A stretch of DNA of 64,000 nt from Knufia peltigerae (GCA_030247855.1 JAPDRN010000121.1:34593-98592); one strand, 5' to 3'; counted from the first letter of the stretch, positions 11,151 to 23,059 are shown. A program made the numbers and translations. The notes: generated by a model from the sequence alone, not told the origin.

Positions 11151-12283
11151 GCTACAGAGTATCCTGTTTCGCTTGAACTGGAAGAAGTTGCGAAATCAAA
11201 AAGATGTAAATGTGGGAAGTGACAAGGCTCAGTCTAAACCTCTTTTTTCCTTCTTGAGAAAATTCCTGAAGCTGTCTTGTAATCTGTACCCTCCTGTAAA
11301 GAGTGGCTTAGTCGGATATTTGTATGGTAATGCTAAACAGGCGAATGCATGTAGGAGTGGAACACATCCCACCCATGAGACCCGAGGAAGTAGGGGGCAG
11401 AAGTGCCTGCAGGTCGAGAGACCTTGGCGAATTGGCTCCTTGTACCCCCATCTCTCGGAAGGAGTCCTAAACCATTGTACAACCTATCTACAGAGTAGTT
11501 TGGTCAGTCAAAGCCATTCCACGAGACTGGCCGGGGTTGGAATTGAAAGGAACCACAAAGGAGGGGGAAGCCTGAAAGCCAACACACACAAATCCAACCT
11601 GTGGGCACAGGGTCGCCAGTAAACAAATGGTCTGAAGATTCAGCGCGCTACATGAGCGAATTGTGTAGAGAGGCGGCGCTCATCTTTGCACCAAGGAGTA
11701 ACGCCAACGCAAAGACATGCAAGCCACGTCCTCTTCTTGGAATCACCAGTACAGCTGGTTGCTGCCACGTAGTGCCTTGTTCCTTTTTCCTTTCTGCTGT
11801 TTGGCATGGTTCATCTTCCAAGCTTCAGCGAAATGAGGCACCACTGTACGAGACAGGATAGCGCAGTAACACAAGAGACAGCTGGGAGAGGAAGTCTTTG
11901 GCCCGATTTGCAGTACAGCTGAAATTGTGGATACATCCGTATTCCAATGAAGGGGACTGTCCCGTCGACCCCTGACCAGGTCCCCCTCAGCTGGTGACTT
12001 AAGATCTTCCAATCCTCCAGCCCCTCCAATTTAGCAGTTTACTGTGCTGAGCAAGCTGGACCAACCCAAGCGACGTCTGGCCACACTGACACACAATACT
12101 CCGTATGAAGACACTCACCTACAGCGACCCAAGGGTTTGACCTACCTCTTCACACTTCGGACATTCGACCTCTACGGGTATGGAGTAAATAATCCGTTGA
12201 CTAAGCGTAGTGGAAGGCTATGTATGCCCCATGATTAGGTAGTCATACTCCGTATTGCTTAATGTCGATATGTCCAGGGTTCA
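11151..12283. other. Divergent promoter region between pseudokinase and kinase-ankyrin genes
   Basis: About 1.1 kb between two genes transcribed away from each other. It contains two copies of TACTCCGTA, at 12097-12105 and 12246-12254, the second 30 bp upstream of the kinase ATG. No coding sequence is supported; the open frames are unlike any family. Confidence 0.6.
12097..12254. repeat. Two copies of the TACTCCGTA nonamer
   Basis: Exact copies at 12097-12105 and 12246-12254. Both belong to the recurrent intergenic motif described in the findings. Confidence 0.8.
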
Positions 12284-14654
12284 ATGATTGGCAAAGCAGA
12301 TATCGACCTGCTGAAATTAGAAATCAAAGGTAGCTATCGTGAGGGCTTCGTCGAAAGGGTTCACGCTCCTGATCGGGACCTCGGCTTGCCGGATAGCTAC
12401 ACCACAACAACATGGGATCGAGAAGAGGAGTATTTCGCCCGTGGAACCTATGGAACTCTGCATCTCGAGAAGGAAAGGGACGCCCGTGGACGCCCTGCGC
12501 GCGTCCGTGTCGTCAAGTTGTTGAAGATCGACGACTTGAACGCGGAATGGCACAGAGAGCTCGATGCTTTAGTCGAGTTTTCCCATCTCAGAGTACGCTG
12601 TCCCTTTCACTTTCCCTTGGTCCTGTCCAGATGTTGACTATCTCACCAAGTACTATGACTCTGGCTCGTTCGTCGACTTTGATGGATGGTTCGCAAACCG
12701 TAATTTTGTGTATTTGTTCATGGAATATCTTGAGCTCAAAAGCCTGCATGATGTCGTGGGAGCGAATTCACTCGCAGAGAACGAGATCCTTACTATTGCT
12801 ATTCAGATACTGCAAGGAGTTAGCACCATGCATGCATCAGGATACGTTCATCGCGATCTCAAACCCCAGGTAGGCGACTTGAACTCTTTCTGGGCATACA
12901 TCAACGGTTGACTGATTGGACAGAATATTCTTGTAGCAGTACAAAGCCCAGACTGGTGGGTGAAAATTGCAGACTTTGGACTCACAAAGGCAATCTCGAA
13001 TGAGACGCTGGCACGGACAGCGGGGAGAGGTTCCGAGGGCTATGCAGCACCTGAAGTCTTCCGGGAGACCAGATCGAGGGACGACCGCGACACGTCGCAT
13101 TATGACTACCTGGTGGACGTTTGGTCTATCGGCTGTATTCTTTTCAGATTGTTAACAGGGGCGGTGCCTTTCGAGGGTGACGATGTGAAAGATCACTATT
13201 CGAATTTGTCGTCGTTTCTCATTACGATGAAAATTGGACCGCGAATGATCACCGCCGACTTCACTTTCGCATTGCAAGAAATGCTGCAACCGAATCCGCG
13301 CCGGCGTATCAGTGCCGAGAACGCACTCGTATCATCCTGGATAAAGGGCGCTCCTGCAGGTACGATTTGAACATTTCTCGATACTCTCCAGGCGCAAGAA
13401 TTTCTGATTGTTGGCTTAGCCGCGCGAAGGGACCGCCGTCGACCCCGAACATCCAGGTGCTTGACCCGCAACATTACTTTCGAAGAGAGGCGCTCAATAC
13501 TCATGGACGTGCAGCCGGAGATTCGGCGCCAGGGTTTAACCAACACTACCGAAGCTCTGCATCGGTTGGCAATGCAGGGAGATGTCCGCATGGTGCGTTC
13601 CCTCCTCGAATTGGGCGTAGACGCCAACTCTCCATGGATCTTCGAAGCTGCTTTATCCGAATCGTCCTTGAAGGGCAAGGTATCCCGTACGCCAATCGCT
13701 TCGGCTGCCAGTATCAGCTTTGAACAAGATACATGTATGGAGACCATGGAAATGTTACGCCTGGGAGGATGCGACATGAATGACTCACCTAGCCTCCCAG
13801 GCGCAACAGCAATTACAGCCTTACACGCCGCCACCTCAGCAGGCTTCGCAGACAGGGTAGACTGGTTACTAAACAATGGTTGCAGGAAGTCGATTGAGAA
13901 GGTGTGTGGTGAACTTCGACCATTGCATGTGGCAGCACAGGGCCGCGCCTACCAACACACGGATATTGTCGCATGCCTGCTGAAGCATAAAGCTGTCGTG
14001 AATGCAAGGGCAGGAGGACCTCTCGGCGCGACTGCAATTCACTATGCTGCCCAGTTGGGTCTCGATCGCACTGTTGATGAGCTCCTCAGCCGTGGTGCAG
14101 ACATAAATATGTCTACCACTCTGACAGAGAGAACACCGTTACACATAACCATCGTCGGTATGGGTAGATATTCTTCGCGCCTAGTCATTCCAATCCCCAC
14201 GTCTTCGCGACATGCCACTCAGCAGATGGGTCTTTCAGAAAATCGGTTGGCGGTTGCAAAAGTCTTGCTTAAACATCATCAACTCAACCTTCGAGCAATT
14301 GACGCAGATAGGATGACAGCATTGCACTACGCTGCTCGATACCAAGAGACAATGTTTGCACGCGAGCTCATCGAGGCTGCACAAGGTCAAAGGTCACTCC
14401 TGAACATGGAATGTATGGGTGCCACTGCTTATCAAATGGCCTGGGAAGCCACCGAACGAGCCAAAGAGAGCGTCATTGCCAACATGCTGGAGGCATATGC
14501 CACGCCTGAAAATGTGGCGCTTAGAAGAAAGAGAACCAACCCTAACATCTGGAGGAGATTGATTGGCCGTAACCGCAACGTGACGCCCGCTCGAGGTCAC
14601 CTGGCACTGCGTGTGTTTGACGATGAAAGTGTGGTTGACAACGAATGGTCCTGA
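12284..14654 (+). CDS. Protein kinase fused to ankyrin repeats
   Basis: Four exons: 12284-12592, 12651-12869, 12924-13359 and 13420-14654, giving 732 residues. The kinase half has a Gly loop (ARGTYGTLHLE), an ATP-site Lys (VVKLLK), the full catalytic loop HRDLKPQN split by intron 2, DFG (ADFGLTK) and APEV, so it should be active. The acceptor at 12650 was chosen because it aligns the segment before FVYLFMEY with other fungal kinases; an earlier AG breaks the frame. The last intron (13360-13419, 60 nt, TTCTGAT branch) joins the kinase to a second half. That half contains ankyrin-like repeats such as TALHAATSAGFADRVDWLLNNG, ATAIHYAAQLGLDRTVDELLSRGADIN and TALHYAARYQETMFARELI. If this intron is not used, the kinase would end at 13370. 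Substrate unknown. Confidence 0.78.
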
Positions 14655-14826
14655 AGAGAATATCGAGGATACTGAGAAATGAAAAGAAATTCAGTCTTGA
14701 CATGCCGAAGGTGGAAAGGTGGCAGGGAATAGGATAAACCTCTTGACGTTCCACCAAATAGCTAGATCATAATAGCATCGAACATTGCTCGAGCAACTCA
14801 AATTGAAAGAATCCCGAAAGTCAGCT

Positions 14827-16149
14827 TCAGGGTTCACCGGCCCCCGCAGGGATTGACGCGGATGGAAGTGTTACACGCCCGCCGACCTCATGTGGTCGCT
14901 GCCTTGACTTCTCCGAGTCATGGACTTCTGCCTTTTCACGCAGCTCATCCCACCTCCGATTCTCTTCTGGTCGTAACTTCCCTGGGAAAAAGACGTCGAG
15001 CATACTTCTCCCTACTTGTGTATACTTCTCTTCAACATCGAAAAGTGTGTCCATGACTTTGCGTCGCGCGATGACCTCGACAAAGTTCAGATGTATCCCA
15101 TATGCACTTGGATGACGGTGCCAGCTCGCCACCAAGACGTTCTGCATCGTACCTAGGGCACACACAGCCATCAGATACCAAACGTCGTGCGTTTTTCCTG
15201 CCACGGTGATCAAGAGGGCGGACCAAAGAAACGCAAACGCCACTAAGGCGATGGAGGTTGCATCGAAGCTTCCTCGTGGGAAATCGTTCGGTGCGGCAAG
15301 ATCTTCTAGATCTAGACCATGGCCGTTGCCAAATACAACAATCGCGTGCTGCGCTCCATTGCCTTTGGTGAGAATGACTGTCTTCCGGGAGTGGCGCCTG
15401 CATGCCCATTTCTCATCCTTCCACTGTGGGAGAGAGCCTGTAGCATATGACAACACAGTACCAATTGCAGTAATCAAAATGATTGACCAGTCTCCGTAGA
15501 TGCCGACTGGTATGGCAGCAATTCCGAGTTGTACGAAAGTCGTGCAGAATCCTGAGTAGAACAGAAAGTCTAGAGCAGGTCTACCAGCCTCGGGGTTAAA
15601 TCCTGCTTCGTAAATCGATACACACAGTCCAACACGAGGACGGAAATCTGCAGATGGGCCGGGAACAGCTTGAGGTTCTCGCTTCCAGAGCTTATGTTGT
15701 TCATGAATCTTGAGTTCCTCTTGGACCTGCGACATCTGAATAAGCACCCTTGGATCCATCCAGTGTACATAATCGTCCAATATCCTGTTGAGAATCCATC
15801 TATTGCACACACGCGAATATCCAGTCTTCGCATTGATCACCAAGCAGTTTGAGTCGGAGGGCATGAGATTCCCACGGCCAACGGAAAGGAGAGCAGAGAA
15901 TGCATAAGCGACCCAACCTGTATGAGAACTAGTCAGTAAGACTCACTGGATTGAGTCTCAATGAACAACAGACCTGGCGGAAGGCAGCTTACCAAACGAA
16001 AAGGCAACAGGAGACATGAGGCCACCAGCTAGCTGCGCAAGAGCCTTCTGAACGATACCGGAGCCAGCCAGGAGGAGGATCGGAAAGACGACAGTAGGGT
16101 GAGCCCAACCATTACGGAGGTCATCCACGGCCGCTTGAGGGTCGAACAT
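14827..16149 (-). CDS. Multi-pass membrane protein, function unknown
   Basis: Two exons, 16149-15993 and 15917-14827, give 415 residues. The junction reads SPVAFSFG|WVAYAFSALLSVGRGN and removes a 75-nt GTAAGC...CAG intron. Hydrophobic stretches that could span the membrane are VVFPILLLAGSGIV, VAFSFGWVAYAFSALLSV, TTFVQLGIAAIPVGIYG, WSIILITAIGTVLSY, ALVAFAFLWSALLITV and DVWYLMAVCALGTM. The soluble loop contains CLVINAKTGYSRVCNRWILNR and an ILTKGNGAQHAIVVFG segment. I believe this is a conserved fungal family without an assigned role; I cannot name it. The C-terminus is charged and polar. It is convergent with the kinase-ankyrin gene, with about 170 bp between stops. Confidence 0.8.
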
Positions 16150-16932
16150 CTTGTTTCTGCGACTGTAACGGGGAGACTGTGTGATTAAAGGCTTTCGCTT
16201 GAATGTTGACCGCGCGGGCTTGGGATAAGCATCAAGTCATGTCGTATGTAGATCACATATTCGTTGATGTTGATATTCACAGGGTTTGCTTCTGCAGCAC
16301 TCGTTGTAGAAGCATTGAGTGACTACGTCGATGGAAGCAGACACATACGCATCGAGCAGCGTGGTCACCTAGACCTCTAGGCAGTTGACGGAGACTTGTA
16401 AACGCAGCTGAGGACGAGAACTCTGGACCATGTGATTGGAGGGGAAATGACAGCGAATGGATGCATATCCGGGGCGAGGCTGCAGGGCCTTTACTCGTCT
16501 CGACAAGGCTGAGGGTCGTTCGAGAATGCGATTGGCGTTGCCATTGCTCAGTCTAAACATGACATGCGCTGAGATCCATCACAACCGCCGACAAATCCAC
16601 TCTTTGACAATCAAACATTCGACACTGAACGGAGTATGAGATCAACCCCTTTGCTTCCCTACGTTTCACATCATAAACAACATTGAATTGTCTAAGCTAC
16701 GAGGCAATAACAACAAACACAACAGCCACGCTTCCTGGGAACTGCCGCCGACGACCCTGTTCACCGCGAAATTTTGCTCGAGTCTTTTCAGCTGTTTCGG
16801 CCCCAGAAGTTTCTCCGTAACCCAACTAACGAACCAAAGATCGAGAAACATAGACCCAAAAACAGAGAGACAAGGCTGAGCGACGGCTGAGGCCCTGCGG
16901 AGCGTCGAGCTCACGCACGACAAAAAGCCGAA
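16150..16932. other. Intergenic region (divergent promoters)
   Basis: Shared upstream region of the minus-strand membrane protein and the plus-strand F-box-like gene. It carries an AACGGAGTA near-copy of the recurrent motif at 16628-16636. No gene supported. Confidence 0.5.
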
Positions 16933-18837
16933 ATGCCAAAATCTGTTGGGTGTGCTCCAACTCACTCTTCAGTCAACATGTTGGTGCAGGAGATGGTGCT
17001 AGACAACGACTCAAATCAGTCACGCGACATCTATGAGCGGCATTTTGTACCCATGTCAAAGAATCCCCGATCAGACGTCTCATTCCCTCTCGCTGCGCCT
17101 CGAAAACGTGCCCCTTCGATGGCATCGATTGTAGACTTGGGAGAGAAAGACGGACAGTCCATGGGGGTGTTGACAATCAGAGCAACAGACTCGCCAGTAC
17201 CAGAACGTATGGACACCAGGCAAGAACGGGACGATAATATCCAGGACAAGAATGAAGGGTCACACCCGTCACTGCACAACCTTCCCTTGGAAGTTCAGGG
17301 CAAGATCCTCGACTTCATATTCGGGGATATGCATTCGGTCCATGCTGGGTCAACATCCCTACGAGGCAAGAATGTGTCTTCTCTGATGCGCCATCCAAGG
17401 AGAAAAGCAGTCTCAGACTTCGCCCTGGTGTCTCCAACATGGCGGGAATTGGTGCAGGAACGAATATACCGGCATATCAAAATCAAGGGGACAAGAGCGG
17501 GACTAGATGAATCGCAGGAGTTCTTCTTGGAACATATGCACCTGACCAAGTATGTTCGACATATCGAGTTCTGGGTGCCCGTCTGGGGCGACAAGGCTTC
17601 ACTTGACCACCGCATATACAACCCTCTGAATCCTCTCGGCACAGATCGCAATACCAATTTACATCTCGCAAATCATGCGCATGAGAACCTCCTTCCCGTG
17701 AACGACTTTATCGGTTACAGTTTTAAACTGTGTGCGGCCTCGGCAACCCTGTCCCAAATGTTCAGCCTCGTCAATTGTTTCTTCTCTAATGCTCGAGTCT
17801 TCACACTCGAAGGAGGTCACTGCAAGAAGTCTAACATGATTCGTCATTTTCCCCAAACGCTGTTCCCCGATCCCAATCAACGTCTGGAAGAGCTGCCGAA
17901 TATTCGAACATTCGCAATGCGCGGAGCCTGGAATATCATGCGCAGTTATCCACATTGGAAGACAATCGAAGCTGCATTACCGAATGTCGAGGAGTGGCAC
18001 TGTAGCTATGCTAAACCCCGGACTGAAGCAGACTCGACTATCGATGCTATTCTACTTAATCTTCCTCGCCAGTATAGACACCTCAACATCTCCCTTGACG
18101 GCATGTATAGCAAAGACCCAACAACGCTCGGCTCGAGTCATAATCATGGCCAGTCACATCTATGCGAGTGCCTGGGGAATGTTCTGCCCCAACTTGAGTC
18201 ATTGTCATACACGGGCAAGGTCTGCGAATGTCTGTGGAGCAGTGCGTTCTCAGCACTCTCAGAGAACAAGGCAGAAGCCCGACTCAAGGCGTTAGAGATC
18301 GTGGTCAAGTCTTGTTGTCGGCAACGCTTTCCAGACATGGACCCGGAGACCGGCGAAACCATCTATCATGAAGCAGGCGGCGCAGGAATCACGAATCTCG
18401 TCTTTATCCGCTCGTTTGAACGTTTGGTCATGAACACTGTTGAGGCACTGCCTTTGTTCCCGCACCTCGAATACGTGCGTATACGTTTTATCGACCTCGA
18501 CTCGCCATGTACCTTGCTGAATCCCTACTGGCAACTTGAGGATGGGAAAGTATCTGGCATCTGGAACGAGCAGATTGTAGAGAGACTGGCTGAACTGCGT
18601 CCAGACATTGGGTATATCGAGTTGAGCGATGGAATTGAGCCGGCTGGTTGGCATAAGAGACCGAGCTTGCCTACAGTAACGGGTACTGGGGGTCGGCACT
18701 TCCACGACGCACCGACCAGCCCAGTAAGTGTCACTGACACCATCGTTGGGTCCGTCTGCAGTTTGTATCCAAAGACCAAGCCAAAAAGTATCAAAACTAG
18801 TAGTTACAAACTCGTCGCTGAGTCGAGGGGAAGCTGA
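16933..18837 (+). CDS. F-box-like protein
   Basis: Intronless gene of 634 residues. After a polar N-terminus of about 110 residues there is an F-box-like segment: LHNLPLEVQGKILDFIFGD, then DFALVSPTWRELVQERIYRHIKIKGTR. The pattern LP.E...I..., followed by a Trp-bearing helix and a Y/I-R-H-I strand, is typical of fungal F-box proteins. The remainder (HMHLTKYVRHIEFWVPVWGDK and onward) belongs to a long conserved region without recognisable leucine-rich or WD repeats. Family knowledge: F-box proteins link substrates to SCF ubiquitin ligases through Skp1. The substrate is unknown. A second in-frame ATG at residue 16 could also serve as start. Good evidence for a real gene; moderate evidence for the F-box. 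Confidence 0.78.
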   Translation: MPKSVGCAPTHSSVNMLVQEMVLDNDSNQSRDIYERHFVPMSKNPRSDVSFPLAAPRKRAPSMASIVDLGEKDGQSMGVLTIRATDSPVPERMDTRQERDDNIQDKNEGSHPSLHNLPLEVQGKILDFIFGDMHSVHAGSTSLRGKNVSSLMRHPRRKAVSDFALVSPTWRELVQERIYRHIKIKGTRAGLDESQEFFLEHMHLTKYVRHIEFWVPVWGDKASLDHRIYNPLNPLGTDRNTNLHLANHAHENLLPVNDFIGYSFKLCAASATLSQMFSLVNCFFSNARVFTLEGGHCKKSNMIRHFPQTLFPDPNQRLEELPNIRTFAMRGAWNIMRSYPHWKTIEAALPNVEEWHCSYAKPRTEADSTIDAILLNLPRQYRHLNISLDGMYSKDPTTLGSSHNHGQSHLCECLGNVLPQLESLSYTGKVCECLWSSAFSALSENKAEARLKALEIVVKSCCRQRFPDMDPETGETIYHEAGGAGITNLVFIRSFERLVMNTVEALPLFPHLEYVRIRFIDLDSPCTLLNPYWQLEDGKVSGIWNEQIVERLAELRPDIGYIELSDGIEPAGWHKRPSLPTVTGTGGRHFHDAPTSPVSVTDTIVGSVCSLYPKTKPKSIKTSSYKLVAESRGS

Positions 18838-19717
18838 CTTGAAGATTGGAGAGAAGTGCCGTTAGGTGTCTGGGATGGTGACGAAGAAAGAGCATTCACG
18901 GACATTGACTTTGAGGAGTTCTGGGAGGAATAAGCTGTTTTGATGAAAGCCCATGACGAGCGGTATGTTGTGATTGATCTCGGGTATGGCATTGTGCGTG
19001 GCGTTTTTGGGCATCATATGGGAATTGATTGCGAGAACTCGTGTACGTCACACGACACCTTCTTTGCACTGGTTGAATGAAGTTTTCTGTGTCATATTGG
19101 ATGGCAGACATGGCGCTTTATGTGTAGGACTTTTACTTGACGGATGTAATAGGCATCTCACCGAGCTTGGATTCTGGAGCCCAGGCGCTCATGGTGGCTC
19201 AGGTAATCACACTGTACGTATTTGGACAACTGGTGACGACTTGTCCCAAAGGGCTGCGAAACATTGGACCTGGACCCAACTGTGGCTCTCGGGCCGTATT
19301 GGTAGCATTCAATATCTGTTGACTCAGAAGCAAAGACCAGATGGGGATGACGGCTTTTCAATCCATGCGGGTCGAATACATTATACAAAGAGAGTGGACT
19401 GTTTTAGCTTATAGCAATTATGGAGCAGGTTGTGACACCGGATCAGGAGAAACATCGCGAAATACCCTTCCAACGCAGGATAGAGATTTAAATCCATACA
19501 ATCCCTTACAATATACACCAACACCATCCGTTAAGTCCGTCTCTAGTCGTGCTTCTCTATTGTCAACGGCACCGCGGACTTCATGATTGCAAATCCTACC
19601 CGGCTTGAAGCAAATATATAAAGGTCTGCTGGTCCAGGATGAAGGCAGAATTATCGCTACCAGGCCTCACTTCTACCACGTCCATCTACATCATACTCTC
19701 GCGAAGACATTCTCAAA
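18838..19717. other. Intergenic region upstream of short-chain dehydrogenase
   Basis: No supported gene. Contains the TATA-box-like element described separately. Open frames here show no domain features. Confidence 0.5.
19615..19623 (+). promoter_or_regulatory. TATA-box-like element of the dehydrogenase gene
   Basis: TATATAAAG lies about 95 bp upstream of the ATG at 19718, a usual distance for a fungal core promoter with a short leader. It suggests a regulated rather than housekeeping promoter; this is inference. Confidence 0.5.
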
Positions 19718-20669
19718 ATGCAATTCCCTTCTCCTACAAAGGTATACCATACCAAGGCGTATCCTGACGTCGACCCGACCCAGCCCCATCTCTCGACCAA
19801 AGGAAAGAATGTCGTGATCACGGGCGGAGGCACTGGAATCGGAGCGGCAACAGTGGAAGCGTTTGCTGCCTCAGGAGCCTCTAGCATCTCCATCCTAGGC
19901 CGCACGGAGAAGACGCTCGCAAACACCAAGGAACGTATCGAGAAGAAGTACCCAGACACCAAAGTCTCGACGTATGTAGCCGACCTCGTCGACAAAAGCT
20001 CCGTGGACACAGCGTTGGAGGCCGTCCACTCGACCCATGGACAAATCAACATTCTGGTGGCCAGCGCGGGATCCTTTCCTAGCCCCGTTCCTCTCGAAGG
20101 GACGAAGGACACTCAAGCCTGGTATGAAGGGTTCGAAGTCAACGTCAGGGGCAATTTGAATCTCATCTTGGCCTTCCTGCCTCATCGCGCATCTGACGCA
20201 GCGGTGATCCACATCAGCACCGCCCTCGTCCACACACCTTACTTCGCCAACATGTCCGCCTACCACACTTCGAAGCTCGCGGCGGCAAAGTTGTTCGATT
20301 ACCTGCACTACGAGCACCCCAGCTTGTTCGTCTTGAATGTTCACCCTGGAGTCATTGAGAGTGAAATGAGCAAGCGTGTAAACCAGGCTGGGCCCGCGAT
20401 GGATTTTGATGATAGTAAGTCTGCGCGTCCACGTCTAATGCCACTGATTCATCGTGTGTTCTTGAGGGGAATCAATGAGCGGTGCTGACAAAAACGTTTG
20501 ATTAGCAAATCTCCCTGCCTGGTTTCTCGTTTGGGCCGTAAGTCCCGAGGCCCAGTTCCTGAACGGAAAATTCGTCTGGGCACACTGGGACGTGGGTGAG
20601 TTGAAGGAAATGGCAAAGGAGATTGAAGGGTCTCCCAAGTTCACATTGGGCCTTCTCGGGTGGCCATAA
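19718..20669 (+). CDS. Short-chain dehydrogenase/reductase (SDR)
   Basis: Two exons, 19718-20414 and 20516-20669, give 283 residues. The Rossmann fold starts with VVITGGGTGIGAATV (TGxxxGIG, NAD(P)-binding). ILGRTEKTL follows and places an Arg after the second strand, a hint of NADP preference. The LVASAG motif corresponds to the conserved NNAG. The catalytic YxxxK is YHTSK, preceded by HISTALV. The C-terminus VHPGVIESEM, then DDTNLPAWFLVWAVSPEAQFLNGKFVWAHWD, is restored only if the 101-nt intron (GTAAGT...TAG) is removed. Family knowledge: classical SDRs reduce or oxidise alcohols and ketones. The substrate cannot be predicted. No secondary-metabolism gene adjoins it. Confidence 0.92.
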
Positions 20670-21225
20670 GTCCGTATGTAGACGTAATAGTCGGAGTTGA
20701 CAGACGATTGAAAAGCGGGTGGGACTTGGACGTCAAAGCCATATACAATATATGTGGGTAGATGAAGCTATTCCAGGTTTGGTGATACTTCACGAAAGAT
20801 GAGGACGGCCTACCTACCAACGAGCGTATATTTGTCAAGACAAAACAAGTGCCGAAATGAAACAATTTCAGCTGATGAATAAATCGGTCCTGTTATTGAT
20901 CTCTTAACGTCTTTACCAAGTACGAGTGATGAGCTTAAAGCTGGTTCTGGTATTCCGTGGTCGAGGGGGATCATCGAGTATTCAAATGGTTATGTAAGCA
21001 AGGCTAGATCAACGAGGCTGTTGTTCACACATCTTACAACACGATGCGCGCCCATCTCCAGAGAAGCGAAAAAGATACGTACTCCTCAAGACAGTATTCC
21101 TGCTTCCACCACCAACACCGCGAGGTGCAAAAGTCCGATATACAATACAACTGCTGCTGTGCACCTTATCCCCCCCGCGCTGCCACTCCTGATCAACAGG
21201 AGCTGCGCGGCATGCAAACCACACA
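20670..21225. other. Intergenic region
   Basis: Leader and promoter of the GPI mannosyltransferase gene. No other feature seen. Confidence 0.5.
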
Positions 21226-22659
21226 ATGACCTTGAACGACCGTTCCCTCTTCTCCTCTCCGAGTCTGATATTTCTGTTGGCATTTCTCCTCCGAGCCATC
21301 CTCCTCGTTTATGGAATCTACCAAGACTCCGTGTCGGCGCTGAAGTATACAGACATTGACTACTATGTCTTCACAGACGCAGCCCGAGCTGTTTCAAAGG
21401 GTTCATCTCCCTACGACCGAGCTACATATCGTTATACCCCTCTCCTTGCCTGGATCCTCCTTCCCACAAGCTGGGGTGGCTTGTGGTTCCATTTCGGCAA
21501 GGCACTCTTTGCCCTGTCAGACCTGATCGCTGGCTGGCTCATAGTGCTGTTGTTGAAGAGGAGGGGTCTCGAAGAAGGCCGGGCGCTCAAATATGCCGGC
21601 GTATGGCTTCTCAACCCCATGGTCGCAAATATCAGTACCCGTGGAAGCAGTGAGGGTTTACTGTGCGTCATGGTCATGGCTTTACTGTGGGCCTTTGAAA
21701 CTGGAAAGACACTTCTGGCTGGCCTGTTGCTCGGGTTGAGTGTGCATTTCAAGATCTACCCTTTCATCTATGGTGCGAGCATGCTATGGACACTGCAGAC
21801 AACCGCCTCAGCATCTAGCGCGCCCAGTGTCCTCCAAAAATCCATTCAATTCTTCAATGCTAAGCGCTTATTACTCATTTTCACGTCGATTTCTACCTTT
21901 ACCGCACTCAATGTTCTCATGTACAACATCCACGGCTCTCCCTTCCTCCAGCATACATTCCTCCACCATCTTACTCGGATCGACCATCGACATAATTTCT
22001 CACCTTACAATACTCTTTTGTACATGTCATCAGCACAGTCCGCCAGTTCAAATCCAACAAACTCATCATTTTCTTTCGAGTCCTTCGCCTTTGTTCCACA
22101 ACTTCTCCTGTCAACTGTTCTGATCCCAATTGCCCTCGCGAAAAGGGATCTCTCCAGGACATTGTTGGCTCAGACTCTGGCGTTTGTCACATTCAACAAA
22201 GTGTGTACATCTCAATATTTCCTCTGGTATTTGGTCTTCCTTCCACTGTACCTACCGGACTCGGCCCTCATTCGGTCTCCGAGACTGGGTCTGACGGCAC
22301 TGGCGCTCTGGGTTGCAGGTCAGGCTGCGTGGCTACAACAAGGCTATCAGCTAGAGTTTCTGGGGAAGAGCACCTTTGTGCCCGGTCTCTTTGCAGCCAG
22401 TCTTGCATTCTTCATCATCAACTGCTGGATCTTGGGAGTCATCGTCTCCGATGAGCGCGGAGCAGTGAGGAAGCATGTGAGGATCGACAAGTCGGAGCGT
22501 GTGTTGGTCATGCCACCTGTATCGGAGCCAGCTACTGCTAGCTCCGTGGCCAAGGAGAAGACCCCAGTGCGAAGAACGCGTGGAAGCAGTAGTATCGACA
22601 CAAGCGATATTGCAAAAGTTCACTTGGGTCCGAGGAACCAGGTGCTGAAAAGTAATTAG
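21226..22659 (+). CDS. GPI14: GPI mannosyltransferase I (PIG-M / Gpi14)
   Basis: Intronless, 477 residues. The ER membrane enzyme adds the first alpha-1,4 mannose from dolichol-phosphate-mannose to GlcN-acyl-PI during GPI-anchor assembly. The signature lies in the first lumenal loop: YTDIDYYVFTDAARAVSKGSSPYDRATYRYTPLLAW, with the DID form of the DXD motif used by this family for the sugar donor. Later conserved segments are LLNPMVANISTRGSSEGLL and GLSVHFKIYPFIY, both PIG-M hallmarks, and FNKVCTSQYFLWYLVFLPLYLP. Multiple hydrophobic helices fit the usual topology, and the length is close to the family's. Start chosen at the ATG directly before the first helix. Essential for GPI-anchored cell-wall proteins in fungi by family knowledge. 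Confidence 0.95.
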   Translation: MTLNDRSLFSSPSLIFLLAFLLRAILLVYGIYQDSVSALKYTDIDYYVFTDAARAVSKGSSPYDRATYRYTPLLAWILLPTSWGGLWFHFGKALFALSDLIAGWLIVLLLKRRGLEEGRALKYAGVWLLNPMVANISTRGSSEGLLCVMVMALLWAFETGKTLLAGLLLGLSVHFKIYPFIYGASMLWTLQTTASASSAPSVLQKSIQFFNAKRLLLIFTSISTFTALNVLMYNIHGSPFLQHTFLHHLTRIDHRHNFSPYNTLLYMSSAQSASSNPTNSSFSFESFAFVPQLLLSTVLIPIALAKRDLSRTLLAQTLAFVTFNKVCTSQYFLWYLVFLPLYLPDSALIRSPRLGLTALALWVAGQAAWLQQGYQLEFLGKSTFVPGLFAASLAFFIINCWILGVIVSDERGAVRKHVRIDKSERVLVMPPVSEPATASSVAKEKTPVRRTRGSSSIDTSDIAKVHLGPRNQVLKSN

Positions 22660-23059
22660 ACTATGTATAACTCTTTACCTATCCAAAGCCGGTTACAATG
22701 TTAGTCGTCCCTTGTATGAACTACCTGTGACATATCGAGCGGCACTCCTGTTGCTCGATATGTCTCCCGTTATTGGGCAATTGTATGAATCAAGTATTTA
22801 TCTTTTCCGTTACGAGTCCGATCACAAGTCATTTTGGAGTACAGATACTCCGTCGTCCATACCTAGTGTACTAGCAGGGAATACGACAAGGCTGACGTCC
22901 AACAATAATCTGGACCGAACTTGGCAAGAATAGCCGAGACGAGGCTGCAAGAACTTACCGTAGGTCTACTTTCAAGACGAAGCCATTTTCTACATTGTTT
23001 GCATTCAACGTACACATCGCGCGTCTGCTTTTTGACTGCTGAAAATTTACAGTCCACAG
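22660..23059. other. Intergenic region
   Basis: Short spacer with a TACTCCGTC near-copy of the recurrent motif at 22846-22854. No gene supported. Confidence 0.5.

Noticed and set aside
13360..13398. Alternative 39-nt intron joining kinase and ankyrin parts.
   Set aside because: In frame, but unusually short; the 60-nt version has a branch site and a typical size.
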